This document shows, piece after piece, positions 36,119 through 44,600 of a stretch of 64,000 nucleotides of DNA. The stretch lies in contig CAZSMH010000001.1 in assembly GCA_964607965.1 (NCBI GenBank), positions 1 through 64,000 of the forward strand, written 5' to 3'. This stretch comes from SZUA-584 sp964607965 (GTDB lineage: Bacteria; Bacillota; Clostridia; Christensenellales; SZUA-584). Position numbers and translations under genes: made by a program. Position 1 is the stretch's first letter. Each line of letters opens with the position of its first letter. The notes beneath the pieces are model-generated. The model searched no databases. It saw only the letters and a program-made list of their open reading frames with translations, and was not told where the DNA came from.

Positions 36119-36420
36119 ATAAGGGCAAAGATGAGAAGGCGCTTGAGGCCGCCGCACTAAAATACAACGCACAGTCAGATAATGCACCGTATATTTTAGC
36201 GATGGGCAAGGGCTATGTAGCGGATAAAATGATAGAAGCAGCGCATGAATCGGGCGTGCATGTTGTGCAGGATGAGAAGCTTTCAAAAGTTTTGCAAAAG
36301 CTCAGCGTAGGCGATGAAATACCCGAGACTTTGTATCAGGTTGTGGCAGAGATACTAAGCTTTATAAGCAATATAGATGAAAAGTACGGCGCAAGGTTTG
36401 GAATTGACAAAATGCGGTGA
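36115..36420 (+). CDS. FlhX, protein resembling the FlhB C-terminal domain
   Basis: 101 residues alignable with the part of FlhB after its NPTH cleavage site: compare NAPYILAMGKGYVADKM and VGDEIPETLYQVVAEIL with TAPVIVAKGMDYLAKRI and VGDEVPEEMYKAVAEVL in FlhB at 47019. It lacks both the membrane part and the NPTH sequence. Such proteins (YlqH in Bacillus, FlhX elsewhere) can stand in for the FlhB C-terminal fragment in export switching. It overlaps the fliK-like gene, and FliK-type proteins act on this domain of FlhB. Confidence 0.88.
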   Translation: MNKGKDEKALEAAALKYNAQSDNAPYILAMGKGYVADKMIEAAHESGVHVVQDEKLSKVLQKLSVGDEIPETLYQVVAEILSFISNIDEKYGARFGIDKMR

Positions 36421-36456
36421 TATATAATAAGCAATTATTGTATGAAAGGGACATTG

Positions 36457-37323
36457 ATGTCTGTATACGGTGTTGGGGCGGCACAAGCCGCAATGTTGAG
36501 GATACTGAACCAAAAGGAGCAAACGCAGAGCAGCACAGGGACGTTTGCCGATGTGTTAAACCAAAGCCTTCAAACTGGCACAGCGCAAACAGATTTATAT
36601 TCAGGTTTTACAGACAGCGACATGACATCCTTGCTTCTTGTCTCTTTGCTGGGCGGCGGATCTAATATGATGATGCTAAGCCTGGGCAATGCGCTGGCGT
36701 TACAACGTAAACAACAGGCATCGCTGGCCTATGATATACCGGCGAAAGCGCTGACACCGGTGGCGGCATCAAAGGCGGTTACGCCCGCGATATACAGCTT
36801 TCCCCAGAACAGGTCTGCAGCCCTCTATAACCGAGTGATTGCACAGTTTTCGGTGGAAACCAATCCTAGGTACGAGGTTAACAAAAAAGGGCGCGGAGAT
36901 ACTTACTGCAATATTTTTGCTTGGGATGTAACCAGTGCAATGGGCGCAGAAATACCGCATTATATTAATCCAAAAACCGGTGCTCCGATGAAGTATCCGA
37001 AGGTATCCGGAGCCCGTGAGCTTTCAGCAAACGGCACATACAACTGGCTGCACAAGCATGGAGCAAAATACGGGTGGTATCCGGTTAGCGCCGAGGAGGC
37101 GCAAATGCTTGCAAACAGAGGTCAGCCGGTTGTGGCGTCGCTAAAAAGAAGCGGCATGAGCGGCCATATACAGATAGTGTGTCCTTCGGCGGACGGGTTA
37201 TACGACCCAAAGAGAGGCGTAATGATTGCACAAGCCGGGCGGAAACTGACAAGTTATGCCCCGATAAAGTCAATCTATAAAAAAGAGAGTCTCTCTAAAG
37301 TTGTTTATTTCGCACACAGATAA
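36457..37323 (+). CDS. Putative papain-fold peptidoglycan hydrolase in the flagellar cluster
   Basis: 288 residues. The first 120 or so have no signal peptide and look like a flagellar-type helical region (TFADVLNQSLQ) followed by a hydrophobic, Ala-rich stretch. The C-terminal 160 residues show a possible Cys-His-based catalytic site: Cys in GRGDTYCNIFAWD, His in MSGHIQIVCP, and a Gln/Ala-rich strand MIAQAG. This arrangement is that of CHAP or NlpC/P60-like cell-wall peptidases. By position it could open the wall for rod assembly or be exported through the flagellar channel. The start follows GAAAGGG; family membership is my inference, not a firm match. Confidence 0.6.
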   Translation: MSVYGVGAAQAAMLRILNQKEQTQSSTGTFADVLNQSLQTGTAQTDLYSGFTDSDMTSLLLVSLLGGGSNMMMLSLGNALALQRKQQASLAYDIPAKALTPVAASKAVTPAIYSFPQNRSAALYNRVIAQFSVETNPRYEVNKKGRGDTYCNIFAWDVTSAMGAEIPHYINPKTGAPMKYPKVSGARELSANGTYNWLHKHGAKYGWYPVSAEEAQMLANRGQPVVASLKRSGMSGHIQIVCPSADGLYDPKRGVMIAQAGRKLTSYAPIKSIYKKESLSKVVYFAHR

Positions 37324-37373
37324 GCGGCATGGATGCCGGTTAGTAATATCAAACAGACAGGAGGTTTGTGGTT

Positions 37374-38909
37374 ATGGCGATAAATCCTATTAGTCCATCG
37401 ACTATAAGACTCTCTGGGCTATCATCGGGTCTTGATACCGATGCTATCGTAGAGAGCTTGCTTCAGGCGAGTCAGCTAAAAATTGACAAACAAAATCAGT
37501 TGACTACTAAGCTGACATGGAAGGCTGATTCGCTAAGAGAGGTAAATTCTCTTATAAGGTCGTTTAGAGAAAACAATTTAAGCGTATTGAATTCGTCGAA
37601 TAATATGCTTTCGGCAGCGACGTACAACACTTATTCCATATCTATGCTGTCAGCGACCGAGGCCGTTTCCGTAAGCGCCGGATCTTCAGCGAACATTGGG
37701 AAATTGACTATAAACAGCATTGATCAGCTTGCTGCACAAGCTTCCGTAAAAAGCATGAACGCTTTTGCAGGCGAAACAATGAATCTCGGAGCGGCCTTAA
37801 AGGACTTGGAATTTGCAACCGCTCTTGAATTTGAAGAGGGAGAGATTTCGTTTTCAATAAACGGTGAAATATTTGCATTTTCCGAGGATTCAACATTAAA
37901 TGATGTAATAAACACAATAAACTCGTCTGAGGCAGGCGTCAGGATTGCATACAGCAGCCTGACAAAAGGGTTTGCGATAACGTCCAAAACAACCGGAAGT
38001 GCAAGCGAGGTAGCGATAGTTAATATTTCGGGCAATGCTTTTGCCGCTTTAGGCAATCCGGCTGAAGAAAGTGCTTTTGGGATATCAGAAGGTACTGTGA
38101 ACGGTCAAAATGCCATGATAAGCATTGAAGGCATTGCGGTTGAAAAATCAACAAACAGTTTTACAATAGACGGCATAACATATTCCCTTAAAGACACTAT
38201 GGATTCTGCAGTTTCATTTACTGTTGACCGAAACCTTGATGCTACGGTTGATAAGATAGTGTCGTTTATCAGCGAATACAACACTATTATAGAAAAGCTG
38301 CAAAGCATGATAAGTGAAAAGACGTATCGCACTTATCAACCGCTTACCGATGTGCAGAAAGATCAAATGAGTGAAAAAGATATACAGCTATGGGAGGACA
38401 AGGCAAAAAGCGGCTTGCTGCGCAACGATTCGGGAATATCGTCGTTATTAAACAGTATGAGAAACGCATTTTCTACAGTGGTAGAGGGCTTGGGTATGCC
38501 ACCCTCTGCTCTTGGGCTTAATACAGGCTCGTACTATGAGCAAGGCAAAATAACCGTTGACACTGAAAAACTGCGCACTGCATTAGAAAATAACCCGGAT
38601 AAAGTAAGAGATTTGTTTACTCAAAGTCCATCTGGCGACCCTGAAGATAAATTCAGCAAGTCCGGACTGGTGCTGCGCATATCCGATGCGCTGCTTTCCT
38701 ATACGCAAAAAGCTACCAGCAATACGCTTTTAGGACTTGAAAAGCAGATAAGCGATTCCAAAGATAAGGTGGATTCGCTTTCTGATAAACTGGCTACAAA
38801 AGAATCTGCGCTTTGGCGAAAATACACTGCAATGGAAAAGGCGCTTTCGTCGCTTTACAGTCAGCAGAGCTGGATGTCGGCAATGACAAACACTTGGACA
38901 AATAATTAG
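37374..38909 (+). CDS. fliD: Flagellar filament cap protein FliD
   Basis: 511 residues. The FliD N-terminal signature (IRLSGLSSGLDTDAIVESLL) and the C-terminal coiled region (LLGLEKQISDSKDKVDSLSDKL, then YTAMEKALSSLYSQQSWM) are clear. FliD caps the growing filament and folds flagellin subunits. The ATG at 37374 is 9 nt after GGAGG; a GTG at 37368 is too close to the site. fliS follows, the usual order. Confidence 0.95.
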   Translation: MAINPISPSTIRLSGLSSGLDTDAIVESLLQASQLKIDKQNQLTTKLTWKADSLREVNSLIRSFRENNLSVLNSSNNMLSAATYNTYSISMLSATEAVSVSAGSSANIGKLTINSIDQLAAQASVKSMNAFAGETMNLGAALKDLEFATALEFEEGEISFSINGEIFAFSEDSTLNDVINTINSSEAGVRIAYSSLTKGFAITSKTTGSASEVAIVNISGNAFAALGNPAEESAFGISEGTVNGQNAMISIEGIAVEKSTNSFTIDGITYSLKDTMDSAVSFTVDRNLDATVDKIVSFISEYNTIIEKLQSMISEKTYRTYQPLTDVQKDQMSEKDIQLWEDKAKSGLLRNDSGISSLLNSMRNAFSTVVEGLGMPPSALGLNTGSYYEQGKITVDTEKLRTALENNPDKVRDLFTQSPSGDPEDKFSKSGLVLRISDALLSYTQKATSNTLLGLEKQISDSKDKVDSLSDKLATKESALWRKYTAMEKALSSLYSQQSWMSAMTNTWTNN

Positions 38910-38937
38910 AGTAGCCTAACAAGAAGGAGCAAGTAAA

Positions 38938-39345
38938 ATGAACGCTATGGCAAATTCTTATCAGCAGTATAGAAAACATGATGTAATGATGGCTAATCCT
39001 CTTGAGCTTATCATAATGCTTTATAACGGCTGTATTAAACAGCTTAAGCTTGCGGGAATAGCAATAAACGGTAAGGATTTTGAGCCTGCAAATTCACATT
39101 TGCAGAAGGCTCAGGAAATTGTAATGGAGCTTATCAACGGACTGGATTTTAAGTACAGTATTGCTAACGAGCTTATGTCTTTATATGAGTTTATAAACCG
39201 ACAGATAATTTCAATTAATATCAAAAAGGACGCTGACGGCATACAGCCTCTTGTAGAGATGCTGGCAGCTTTGCGTGATTCCTGGGTGAAAGTGCAAAAA
39301 CAGCACAAAGGTGGTACATACCAGGTATATGAAAGAGAGTCTTAA
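38938..39345 (+). CDS. fliS: Flagellin export chaperone FliS
   Basis: 135 residues, mostly helical, with the family start YQQYRKHDVMMANPLELIIMLYNGCIK (conserved Tyr and LYNGC region). FliS binds the flagellin C-terminus and keeps it unfolded for export. AAGAAGGAG precedes the ATG and the stop abuts the next ATG. Confidence 0.95.
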   Translation: MNAMANSYQQYRKHDVMMANPLELIIMLYNGCIKQLKLAGIAINGKDFEPANSHLQKAQEIVMELINGLDFKYSIANELMSLYEFINRQIISINIKKDADGIQPLVEMLAALRDSWVKVQKQHKGGTYQVYERES

Positions 39346-39759
39346 ATGGATACAGAGCAGGGGAATTTATTATCTATATTGGAACAAAAAAAAGAATGGC
39401 TTACAAAGATGCTCGATATTACACGTCAGTTCAAAGCGTTGCTGGAGGCTGACCGCATTGACGAGTTTGAAAACGGTATTAAAAGCAGAGAAACAATAAT
39501 CGCAAAAATTGACGGCCTAATAAATATCGAACGCAAGTTTGGCAACAAAAACAGCGCTGATATTGTTATTCTAAAAAAGCAGACACAAGAAATAATACAG
39601 CAAATACTAGAAGTCGACAAGGAAAATACCGAACTGGCAACGAAAAAGATAAAATGGTACAAGGAGCAGATTAAAAGTATAAACGAAAGCAAAAAAGGAA
39701 CCAGCAGTTATTCGAAAAGTATGCAGGAAAACGCATTTTACGTTGATGCCAAAAAATAA
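39346..39759 (+). CDS. FliT-like flagellar chaperone
   Basis: 137 residues, predicted helical and coiled, with no membrane segment. It begins immediately after the fliS stop. Position after fliD-fliS and the helical layout fit FliT-type chaperones of FliD, or FlgN-like proteins; sequence similarity is too weak to name it with confidence. Confidence 0.65.
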   Translation: MDTEQGNLLSILEQKKEWLTKMLDITRQFKALLEADRIDEFENGIKSRETIIAKIDGLINIERKFGNKNSADIVILKKQTQEIIQQILEVDKENTELATKKIKWYKEQIKSINESKKGTSSYSKSMQENAFYVDAKK

Positions 39760-39788
39760 GATGTTTTGCGGCAGGCTTTGGAGTTTAT

Positions 39789-40241
39789 ATGAAGGTTGCG
39801 GATATAAGGCGTGTTTTACCAGGTACAAATGAACGGCAAGCGGTTGTGGGTAAAAATGCCGCGTCCGGTTCGGGCATGGCTTTTTCCCGCCATATGACTG
39901 CGCTTAACAAGACACAGTATCATCAATATTTGAATGATTTGCAGGAAAGGATTTTTAAAAAGGGCGAGAAGTTAAAGGAAAGCGCAGATATAAAAGTTTT
40001 GCAGGAATACAGACAGCTTATAAGCGAACTGCTTGCACAGGCGGCCGGCAATGCCTACGAGTGTATTAAATCAAGCTTGTTTGACTCAAAAGGGCGTCAC
40101 AAGATTTTTTTTGTTATAAGAAAAATAAATGAAAAATTGGACGAGTTAGCAAGCGAGATATTGTCAGAGCAGAAGGACAATATTAAGCTGCTTGAAATGG
40201 TAGATGATATCCGCGGTATGCTGGTGGATTTGTTCTTATAG
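39789..40241 (+). CDS. YaaR-family (DUF327) protein
   Basis: 150 residues of the YaaR type: a basic variable start, then a helical core (QYLNDLQERIFKKGEKL, LISELLAQAAGNAYECI) and a C-terminal LLEMVDDIRGMLVDLF. Function is unknown. YaaR-family genes occur in flagellar clusters of clostridia, as here. It sits before cheW. Confidence 0.75.
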   Translation: MKVADIRRVLPGTNERQAVVGKNAASGSGMAFSRHMTALNKTQYHQYLNDLQERIFKKGEKLKESADIKVLQEYRQLISELLAQAAGNAYECIKSSLFDSKGRHKIFFVIRKINEKLDELASEILSEQKDNIKLLEMVDDIRGMLVDLFL

Positions 40242-40263
40242 ATATATGAAAAGGAGGACGGTT

Positions 40264-40749
40264 ATGATAGATCAACTGTATGAGCAGCAGGAGGACACCC
40301 AATACGGACGTTATTTGACTTTTTATATTTTGGATGATGTTTACGGTATTGAGATTAAATATGTAACTGAGATTATTGGCGTGCTTCCTATTACATCTAT
40401 ACCCGAGGTTGCGGATTATATTAAGGGGATTATTAATCTGCGCGGCAAAATTATACCTGTTATAGATATGAGGATAAAATTCAAAAAGCCGTCTGCAGAT
40501 TATGACGACAGGACATGCATTATCATTGTTGAAACTGAAGACCTTATTTTGGGACTGATTGTGGACAGGGTTGCAGATGTAATAACATTAAACGATGAAG
40601 ACATTGCGCCGCCGCCAAGCCATAAGTCGGGTATTCGCAATAAGTATATACGTGGCATCGGGAAAGTTTCAGGAGAAATAAAACTATTGCTAGATTGTGA
40701 TAAGCTGTTCAACGAGGAAGAAACCCAAGAGATTAAATCCATAGAGTAA
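40264..40749 (+). CDS. cheW: Chemotaxis coupling protein CheW
   Basis: 161 residues. The SH3-like CheW fold is recognised by YLTFYILDDVYGIEI, ITSIPEVADYIKGIINLRG, KIIPVIDMR and LGLIVDRVADVI. It links receptors to CheA. The ATG at 40264 is supported by AAGGAGG; the longer frame from 40204 overlaps the yaaR-like gene and is rejected. cheR and cheB follow. Confidence 0.95.
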   Translation: MIDQLYEQQEDTQYGRYLTFYILDDVYGIEIKYVTEIIGVLPITSIPEVADYIKGIINLRGKIIPVIDMRIKFKKPSADYDDRTCIIIVETEDLILGLIVDRVADVITLNDEDIAPPPSHKSGIRNKYIRGIGKVSGEIKLLLDCDKLFNEEETQEIKSIE

Positions 40750-40770
40750 CTAGTTTCAAAGATTATAATC

Positions 40771-40797
40771 AGGGCAGGGGGCGGCGCTTTCTGCCCT
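40771..40797 (+). terminator. GC-rich hairpin after cheW
   Basis: AGGGCAG (40771-40777) pairs with CTGCCCT (40791-40797) around a G-rich loop. No T-run follows, so it is more likely a pausing, processing or stabilising element in the che segment than a terminator. Confidence 0.5.
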
Positions 40798-40853
40798 TAA
40801 TCCATATAAAAGACACTAAATAAAAGACAATAAAAAATTTTGACGGGGAAGCA

Positions 40854-41669
40854 ATGATTGCTATAAAAGACAGGGAATTTTTTTTACTGGTAAACTATCT
40901 GCAAAAAAAGTTTGGTATAAATCTTACAAAAAAAAGAACTTTGGTTGAGAGCAGGCTCAACAATTTTTTAATTGAAAACAATTTTAGCGATTATGAATCG
41001 TTTTTAGGTTTCGCTTTTAAAGATAAGACAGGAAATATGATTAACCAGATAATTAACCGGCTGACAACAAACTATTCATATTTTATGAGAGAATGGGAAC
41101 ATTTTGAGTATTTCAGGGACCATGTACTGCCGGAAATAAAAGAACGGGAAAAAGAAAAGGATATACGAATCTGGAGCGCGGGATGCTCCACAGGACAGGA
41201 ACCGTATATGATTGCGATGCTCATTGCCGATTATTTTGGCAGTATAAAAGAAAACTGGGATACTAAGATACTGGCAACGGACATATCACAGAAAGCGCTG
41301 GAGGCCGCGGTGAAGGGTGAGTATGACAACGAGTGTTTAACTAATGTACCGGCAGACTGGAAAAGGAGGTATTTTAACAAGTTAAATAACGGTAAGTGGG
41401 AAATTAAAAAAATAATTAAAGATGAAGTAATTTTCAGGCGTTTAAACCTTATTGAAAATCGATTTTCTTTTAAAAAACAGTTACACGTTATTTTTTGCCG
41501 TAATGTGATGATTTATTTTAACAAGCAGACGAAAGAAGAGCTTATTGAAAAATTTCATGAAGTAACGGCACAGGGCGGATATCTGTTTGTTGGCCAGTCT
41601 GAAACGCTAAGTACAAACACCATTCGATACAAAAATGTAAGACCATCAATTTATAAGAAGGGTATGTAG
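40854..41669 (+). CDS. cheR: Chemotaxis methyltransferase CheR
   Basis: 271 residues. The N-terminal helical domain is followed by the SAM-binding domain with LTTNYSYFMRE (the usual TNxTxFFRE site, here with Tyr-Ser-Tyr), IWSAGCSTGQEPYMIAM, LATDISQKALEAA and IFCRNVMIYFNKQT. It methylates receptor glutamates. GGGGAAG precedes the ATG. Confidence 0.95.
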   Translation: MIAIKDREFFLLVNYLQKKFGINLTKKRTLVESRLNNFLIENNFSDYESFLGFAFKDKTGNMINQIINRLTTNYSYFMREWEHFEYFRDHVLPEIKEREKEKDIRIWSAGCSTGQEPYMIAMLIADYFGSIKENWDTKILATDISQKALEAAVKGEYDNECLTNVPADWKRRYFNKLNNGKWEIKKIIKDEVIFRRLNLIENRFSFKKQLHVIFCRNVMIYFNKQTKEELIEKFHEVTAQGGYLFVGQSETLSTNTIRYKNVRPSIYKKGM

Positions 41670-41673
41670 AGTT

Positions 41674-42711
41674 ATGGCGGTAAATGCGGTCAGATTGTTG
41701 GTCGTAGACGAGTCATCCTTTTTTAAAGAAACTATTGTTTCCGCACTTGCACAAGACCCGGGGATAGAAGTAGTTGCAACAGTAGCCGACGCTTTTAAAG
41801 CACGCGATTTAATTATTAAATTGTCGCCTGACGTAATTATTTTAGATATAAGCAGGCATGGAACTAAAGACCTTGAATTTCTAAAACATTTGCTGTCGCA
41901 ATATAAGCTTCCTGTAGTTATTATCAGTAACCTGGCCAGCGCGGTGTTTGATGCTCTTGATGCCGGTGCCGTTGATTTTATCAGCAAGCCTGCACTAAAA
42001 ACAGGGCATGATATTCAGCAATTCATATCTCAAGTAGCTGTTAAGGTGAAAATAGCTTCAATTGCTAAAGTTGACAGGCGGGCAAAAAAAGAAATACTTA
42101 AGGCATCACAAATAATACAGAACATAAAAGCAAATAAAGACAGCCTTATTGCAATAGGTGCGTCAACGGGAGGCACAGAGGCTACATTAAACATTTTAAA
42201 AGAATTAGGGAACGACCTTGCAGGAATAGTTATTGTTCAGCATATGCCGGCAGTTTTCACGAGAATTTATGCCGAGAGACTCAATACATTGTGCAGAATG
42301 GAAGTTAGGGAAGCAAAGGATAAGGACAAAATATTACCCGGCACCGTGTTGATCGCCCCGGGCGGCATGCATATGTCGGTTGAAAGACAAGGCGGCAGTT
42401 TGGAAGTTAATTGTTATGCCGGAGAAAAGGTAAACGGCCACTGTCCGTCTGTTGATATTTTATTTGGTTCAGTCGCTAAATTAAAGGGTATCAATAGCTT
42501 AGGCATTATTTTGACGGGAATGGGAAGTGACGGTGCCAACGGTCTTCTCGCGATGAAGCAAAACGGTTCTATGACAATAGGGCAGGATAAAAAGAGCTCT
42601 GTCGTTTACGGTATGCCTGCAGTGGCTTATAGCATTGGTGCTGTTAAAAGCCAGCTGCCGCCGGAAGAAATCCCGCAGAAGATATATGAATGGCATAGTT
42701 TGATTACTTAA
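41674..42711 (+). CDS. cheB: Chemotaxis methylesterase CheB, atypical receiver loop
   Basis: 345 residues. The C-terminal methylesterase has its catalytic triad: Ser in IGASTGGTE (S165), His in VQHMPAVF (H191) and Asp in GMGSDGANG (D287). The N-terminal receiver keeps an acidic start (VVDESS), phosphoacceptor D58 (IILDIS), the Ser in ISNL and Lys in ISKPA, but the loop after D58, normally MPxMDG, reads RHGTKD. It removes methyl groups from receptors, opposing CheR. Confidence 0.93.
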   Translation: MAVNAVRLLVVDESSFFKETIVSALAQDPGIEVVATVADAFKARDLIIKLSPDVIILDISRHGTKDLEFLKHLLSQYKLPVVIISNLASAVFDALDAGAVDFISKPALKTGHDIQQFISQVAVKVKIASIAKVDRRAKKEILKASQIIQNIKANKDSLIAIGASTGGTEATLNILKELGNDLAGIVIVQHMPAVFTRIYAERLNTLCRMEVREAKDKDKILPGTVLIAPGGMHMSVERQGGSLEVNCYAGEKVNGHCPSVDILFGSVAKLKGINSLGIILTGMGSDGANGLLAMKQNGSMTIGQDKKSSVVYGMPAVAYSIGAVKSQLPPEEIPQKIYEWHSLIT

Positions 42712-42753
42712 AAAACGGACTAATGTTAGGCTAAATAAAACCCGATAATAAGT

Positions 42754-43368
42754 ATGATGAGAAATGTAGAAAGTATATATTTGTCAAAGCTTGAACGTTT
42801 TCAAAGTGTACTCGAAAAAGGCGTTGCAAAACAAGGCGGCCAGGTATTTGAGGACATACTGCAAAAAGTTCAGGCGCGGATGAACGGAAACGTTATAGAA
42901 GAGCCGGCGGAGACTGCATATACCAATACATATACTGATTCGGTTTCGGACAGTAAAAGCGAAATCGATTTAGCGATAGAGAACGCGGCTGGAATTACGG
43001 GGCTGAGCCCTGCGCTTATACGCGCAGTAATAATGACCGAGTCATCCTTCCGCCCAAATGCCGTATCACGATGCGGCGCGCAGGGGCTGATGCAGCTTAT
43101 GCCGGGAACCGCTAAGGAGCTTGGCGTGCAGGATTCTTTCGACGTTTATCAAAACGTACTGGGAGGCTGCACTTATCTTAAAAAACAGCTTAAACGATTC
43201 GGCGATTTACGGCTGGCGCTTGCCGCTTACAATGCAGGCCCTAGCCGTGTGGCGTCTTATCGCATTAAAGACCCCGATGACCCTGAGCAGTATGAAAGGC
43301 TGTCCAAAGGCGTACGGGGATACGTAAACAAAATTCTTCGCTATTATAAGAAGTATTCAGGAACGTAA
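42754..43368 (+). CDS. SLT-type lytic transglycosylase in the flagellar cluster
   Basis: 204 residues. No signal peptide is seen; the N-terminal 70 residues are helical and polar. The C-terminal half is a soluble lytic transglycosylase domain with catalytic Glu (MTESSFRP, E96), GLMQLMPGTAKELG and LAAYNAGPSRV. It cleaves peptidoglycan glycan strands. Without a signal sequence and placed just before flgB-flgC, it probably leaves through the flagellar export apparatus and opens the wall for the rod, the role FlgJ has in other bacteria. Confidence 0.88.
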   Translation: MMRNVESIYLSKLERFQSVLEKGVAKQGGQVFEDILQKVQARMNGNVIEEPAETAYTNTYTDSVSDSKSEIDLAIENAAGITGLSPALIRAVIMTESSFRPNAVSRCGAQGLMQLMPGTAKELGVQDSFDVYQNVLGGCTYLKKQLKRFGDLRLALAAYNAGPSRVASYRIKDPDDPEQYERLSKGVRGYVNKILRYYKKYSGT

Positions 43369-43385
43369 ATAGGGGGTGGTATGTC

Positions 43386-43781
43386 TTGCCAGGCAATGTT
43401 TTTAACAATGTTGACGTGCTGCAGCAAGGGCTTAACGCATCATGGATGAAAAACAAAGTAATTGCAAACAACATAGCAAATGTCGACACGCCCGGGTTTA
43501 AAGCGTCTTCGGTTTCGTTTGAATCTGTGTTTAAAGCGGCTATTGGGCGTGAATTTACAGCAAAAAAGACGCGCTCAAAACACATTGATTTTTCAGGAAG
43601 CGATATGCAGGCCGTTGTAGCGCAGGATAACAGCACCACATACAGAATGGACGGCAACAATGTAAATATAGACGCACAAAACGCTGAGATGGCGAAAAAT
43701 ACTATATTTTATAACGCACTGGTCCAGCAGCTTTCGAGCGAGTTCAGAAAGCTGCAGATTGCGATAAGAGAAGGAGGCTGA
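43386..43781 (+). CDS. flgB: Flagellar proximal rod protein FlgB
   Basis: 131 residues with the rod-protein N-terminal motif NKVIANNIANVDTPGFKA and a C-terminal helix. The start is a TTG at 43386, six bases after GGGGGTGG; the ATG at 43381 is in another frame. flgC follows by 5 nt. Confidence 0.94.
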   Translation: MPGNVFNNVDVLQQGLNASWMKNKVIANNIANVDTPGFKASSVSFESVFKAAIGREFTAKKTRSKHIDFSGSDMQAVVAQDNSTTYRMDGNNVNIDAQNAEMAKNTIFYNALVQQLSSEFRKLQIAIREGG

Positions 43782-43786
43782 TTATC

Positions 43787-44209
43787 ATGGCATTTTTGAA
43801 ATCTCTGGATATAAGCGCTTCTGCGTTGACTGCTCAGCGCATGAGGATGGATGTAATAAGCCAGAACATTGCTAACGCGACGACAACCCGTACGGCAAAC
43901 GGCAGTCCTTACCGCAGGCGAATAGTTGTAATGAGCGAAAAACCATCTTCTTTTGAAACAGTGTTCGGGAAAACGCTGGGCGGAGGCGTAAAAGTATCGA
44001 GCATAGCCGAAGATGCTTCGGATTTTGAATACAAATATGATCCTAACCATCCTGATGCCAACGAGCTGGGTTATGTTGCAATGCCCAATGTAGATGAGGT
44101 TGAAGAGATAATTGATATGATGTCGGCTTCGCGTTCTTTCGAGGCCAACGTTACCGTGCTTAACGCAACCAAAGGAATGGCAATGAAAGCACTTGAAATC
44201 GGCCGGTAG
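43787..44209 (+). CDS. flgC: Flagellar proximal rod protein FlgC
   Basis: 140 residues. The N-terminal SASALTAQRMRMDVISQNIAN and C-terminal MMSASRSFEANVTVLNATK motifs are typical of FlgC, as is GYVAMPNVDEVEE. It joins FlgB in the proximal rod. Preceded by AAGGAGG. Confidence 0.96.
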   Translation: MAFLKSLDISASALTAQRMRMDVISQNIANATTTRTANGSPYRRRIVVMSEKPSSFETVFGKTLGGGVKVSSIAEDASDFEYKYDPNHPDANELGYVAMPNVDEVEEIIDMMSASRSFEANVTVLNATKGMAMKALEIGR

Positions 44210-44237
44210 TTGTTTTAAGTTTTTAGGAGGGGTTTAA

Positions 44238-44528
44238 ATGCAGATAAGCGGAATAAACAGTCTTTCACCACAGGCTGCTATAAAGGAAACGGACAAATCT
44301 AATGGGCAAAGCAGTTTTACCAACATACTCTCGGACGCCATAGACAGCGCTAAAGAAGCTGAAAAAAGCGCGGGAGAGCAAAACGCAGCGATTCTTACCG
44401 GAGAAGCTGACGATTTGCATACGCCTTTAATAGAGGCGCAGAAAGCTGAGCTTATACTAAGCCTTGCAGTACAGATCAGAAACAAGGTTATAGAGGCCTA
44501 TAACGACGTAATGCGTATGCAAATGTAA
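44238..44528 (+). CDS. fliE: Flagellar MS-ring/rod junction protein FliE
   Basis: 96 residues with SSFTNILSDAIDSAKEAEK and the C-terminal LILSLAVQIRNKVIEAYNDVMRMQM end that defines FliE. It links the MS ring to the rod. AGGAGGGG precedes the ATG. fliF, normally next, is instead 17 kb away at 61779. Confidence 0.95.
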   Translation: MQISGINSLSPQAAIKETDKSNGQSSFTNILSDAIDSAKEAEKSAGEQNAAILTGEADDLHTPLIEAQKAELILSLAVQIRNKVIEAYNDVMRMQM

Positions 44529-44600
44529 TATCTTTTTACATAATCTGTTTCACACAAATTTAATAAGGGTATATAAAGTGTAGACTGAGAGGGGTTACTG

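Noticed and set aside
42715..42756. Sigma-28 promoter before the lytic transglycosylase (CCCGATAA at about 42740)
   Set aside because: The -10-like box is good but no TAAA lies at the right distance, and transcription would begin at or past the start codon.
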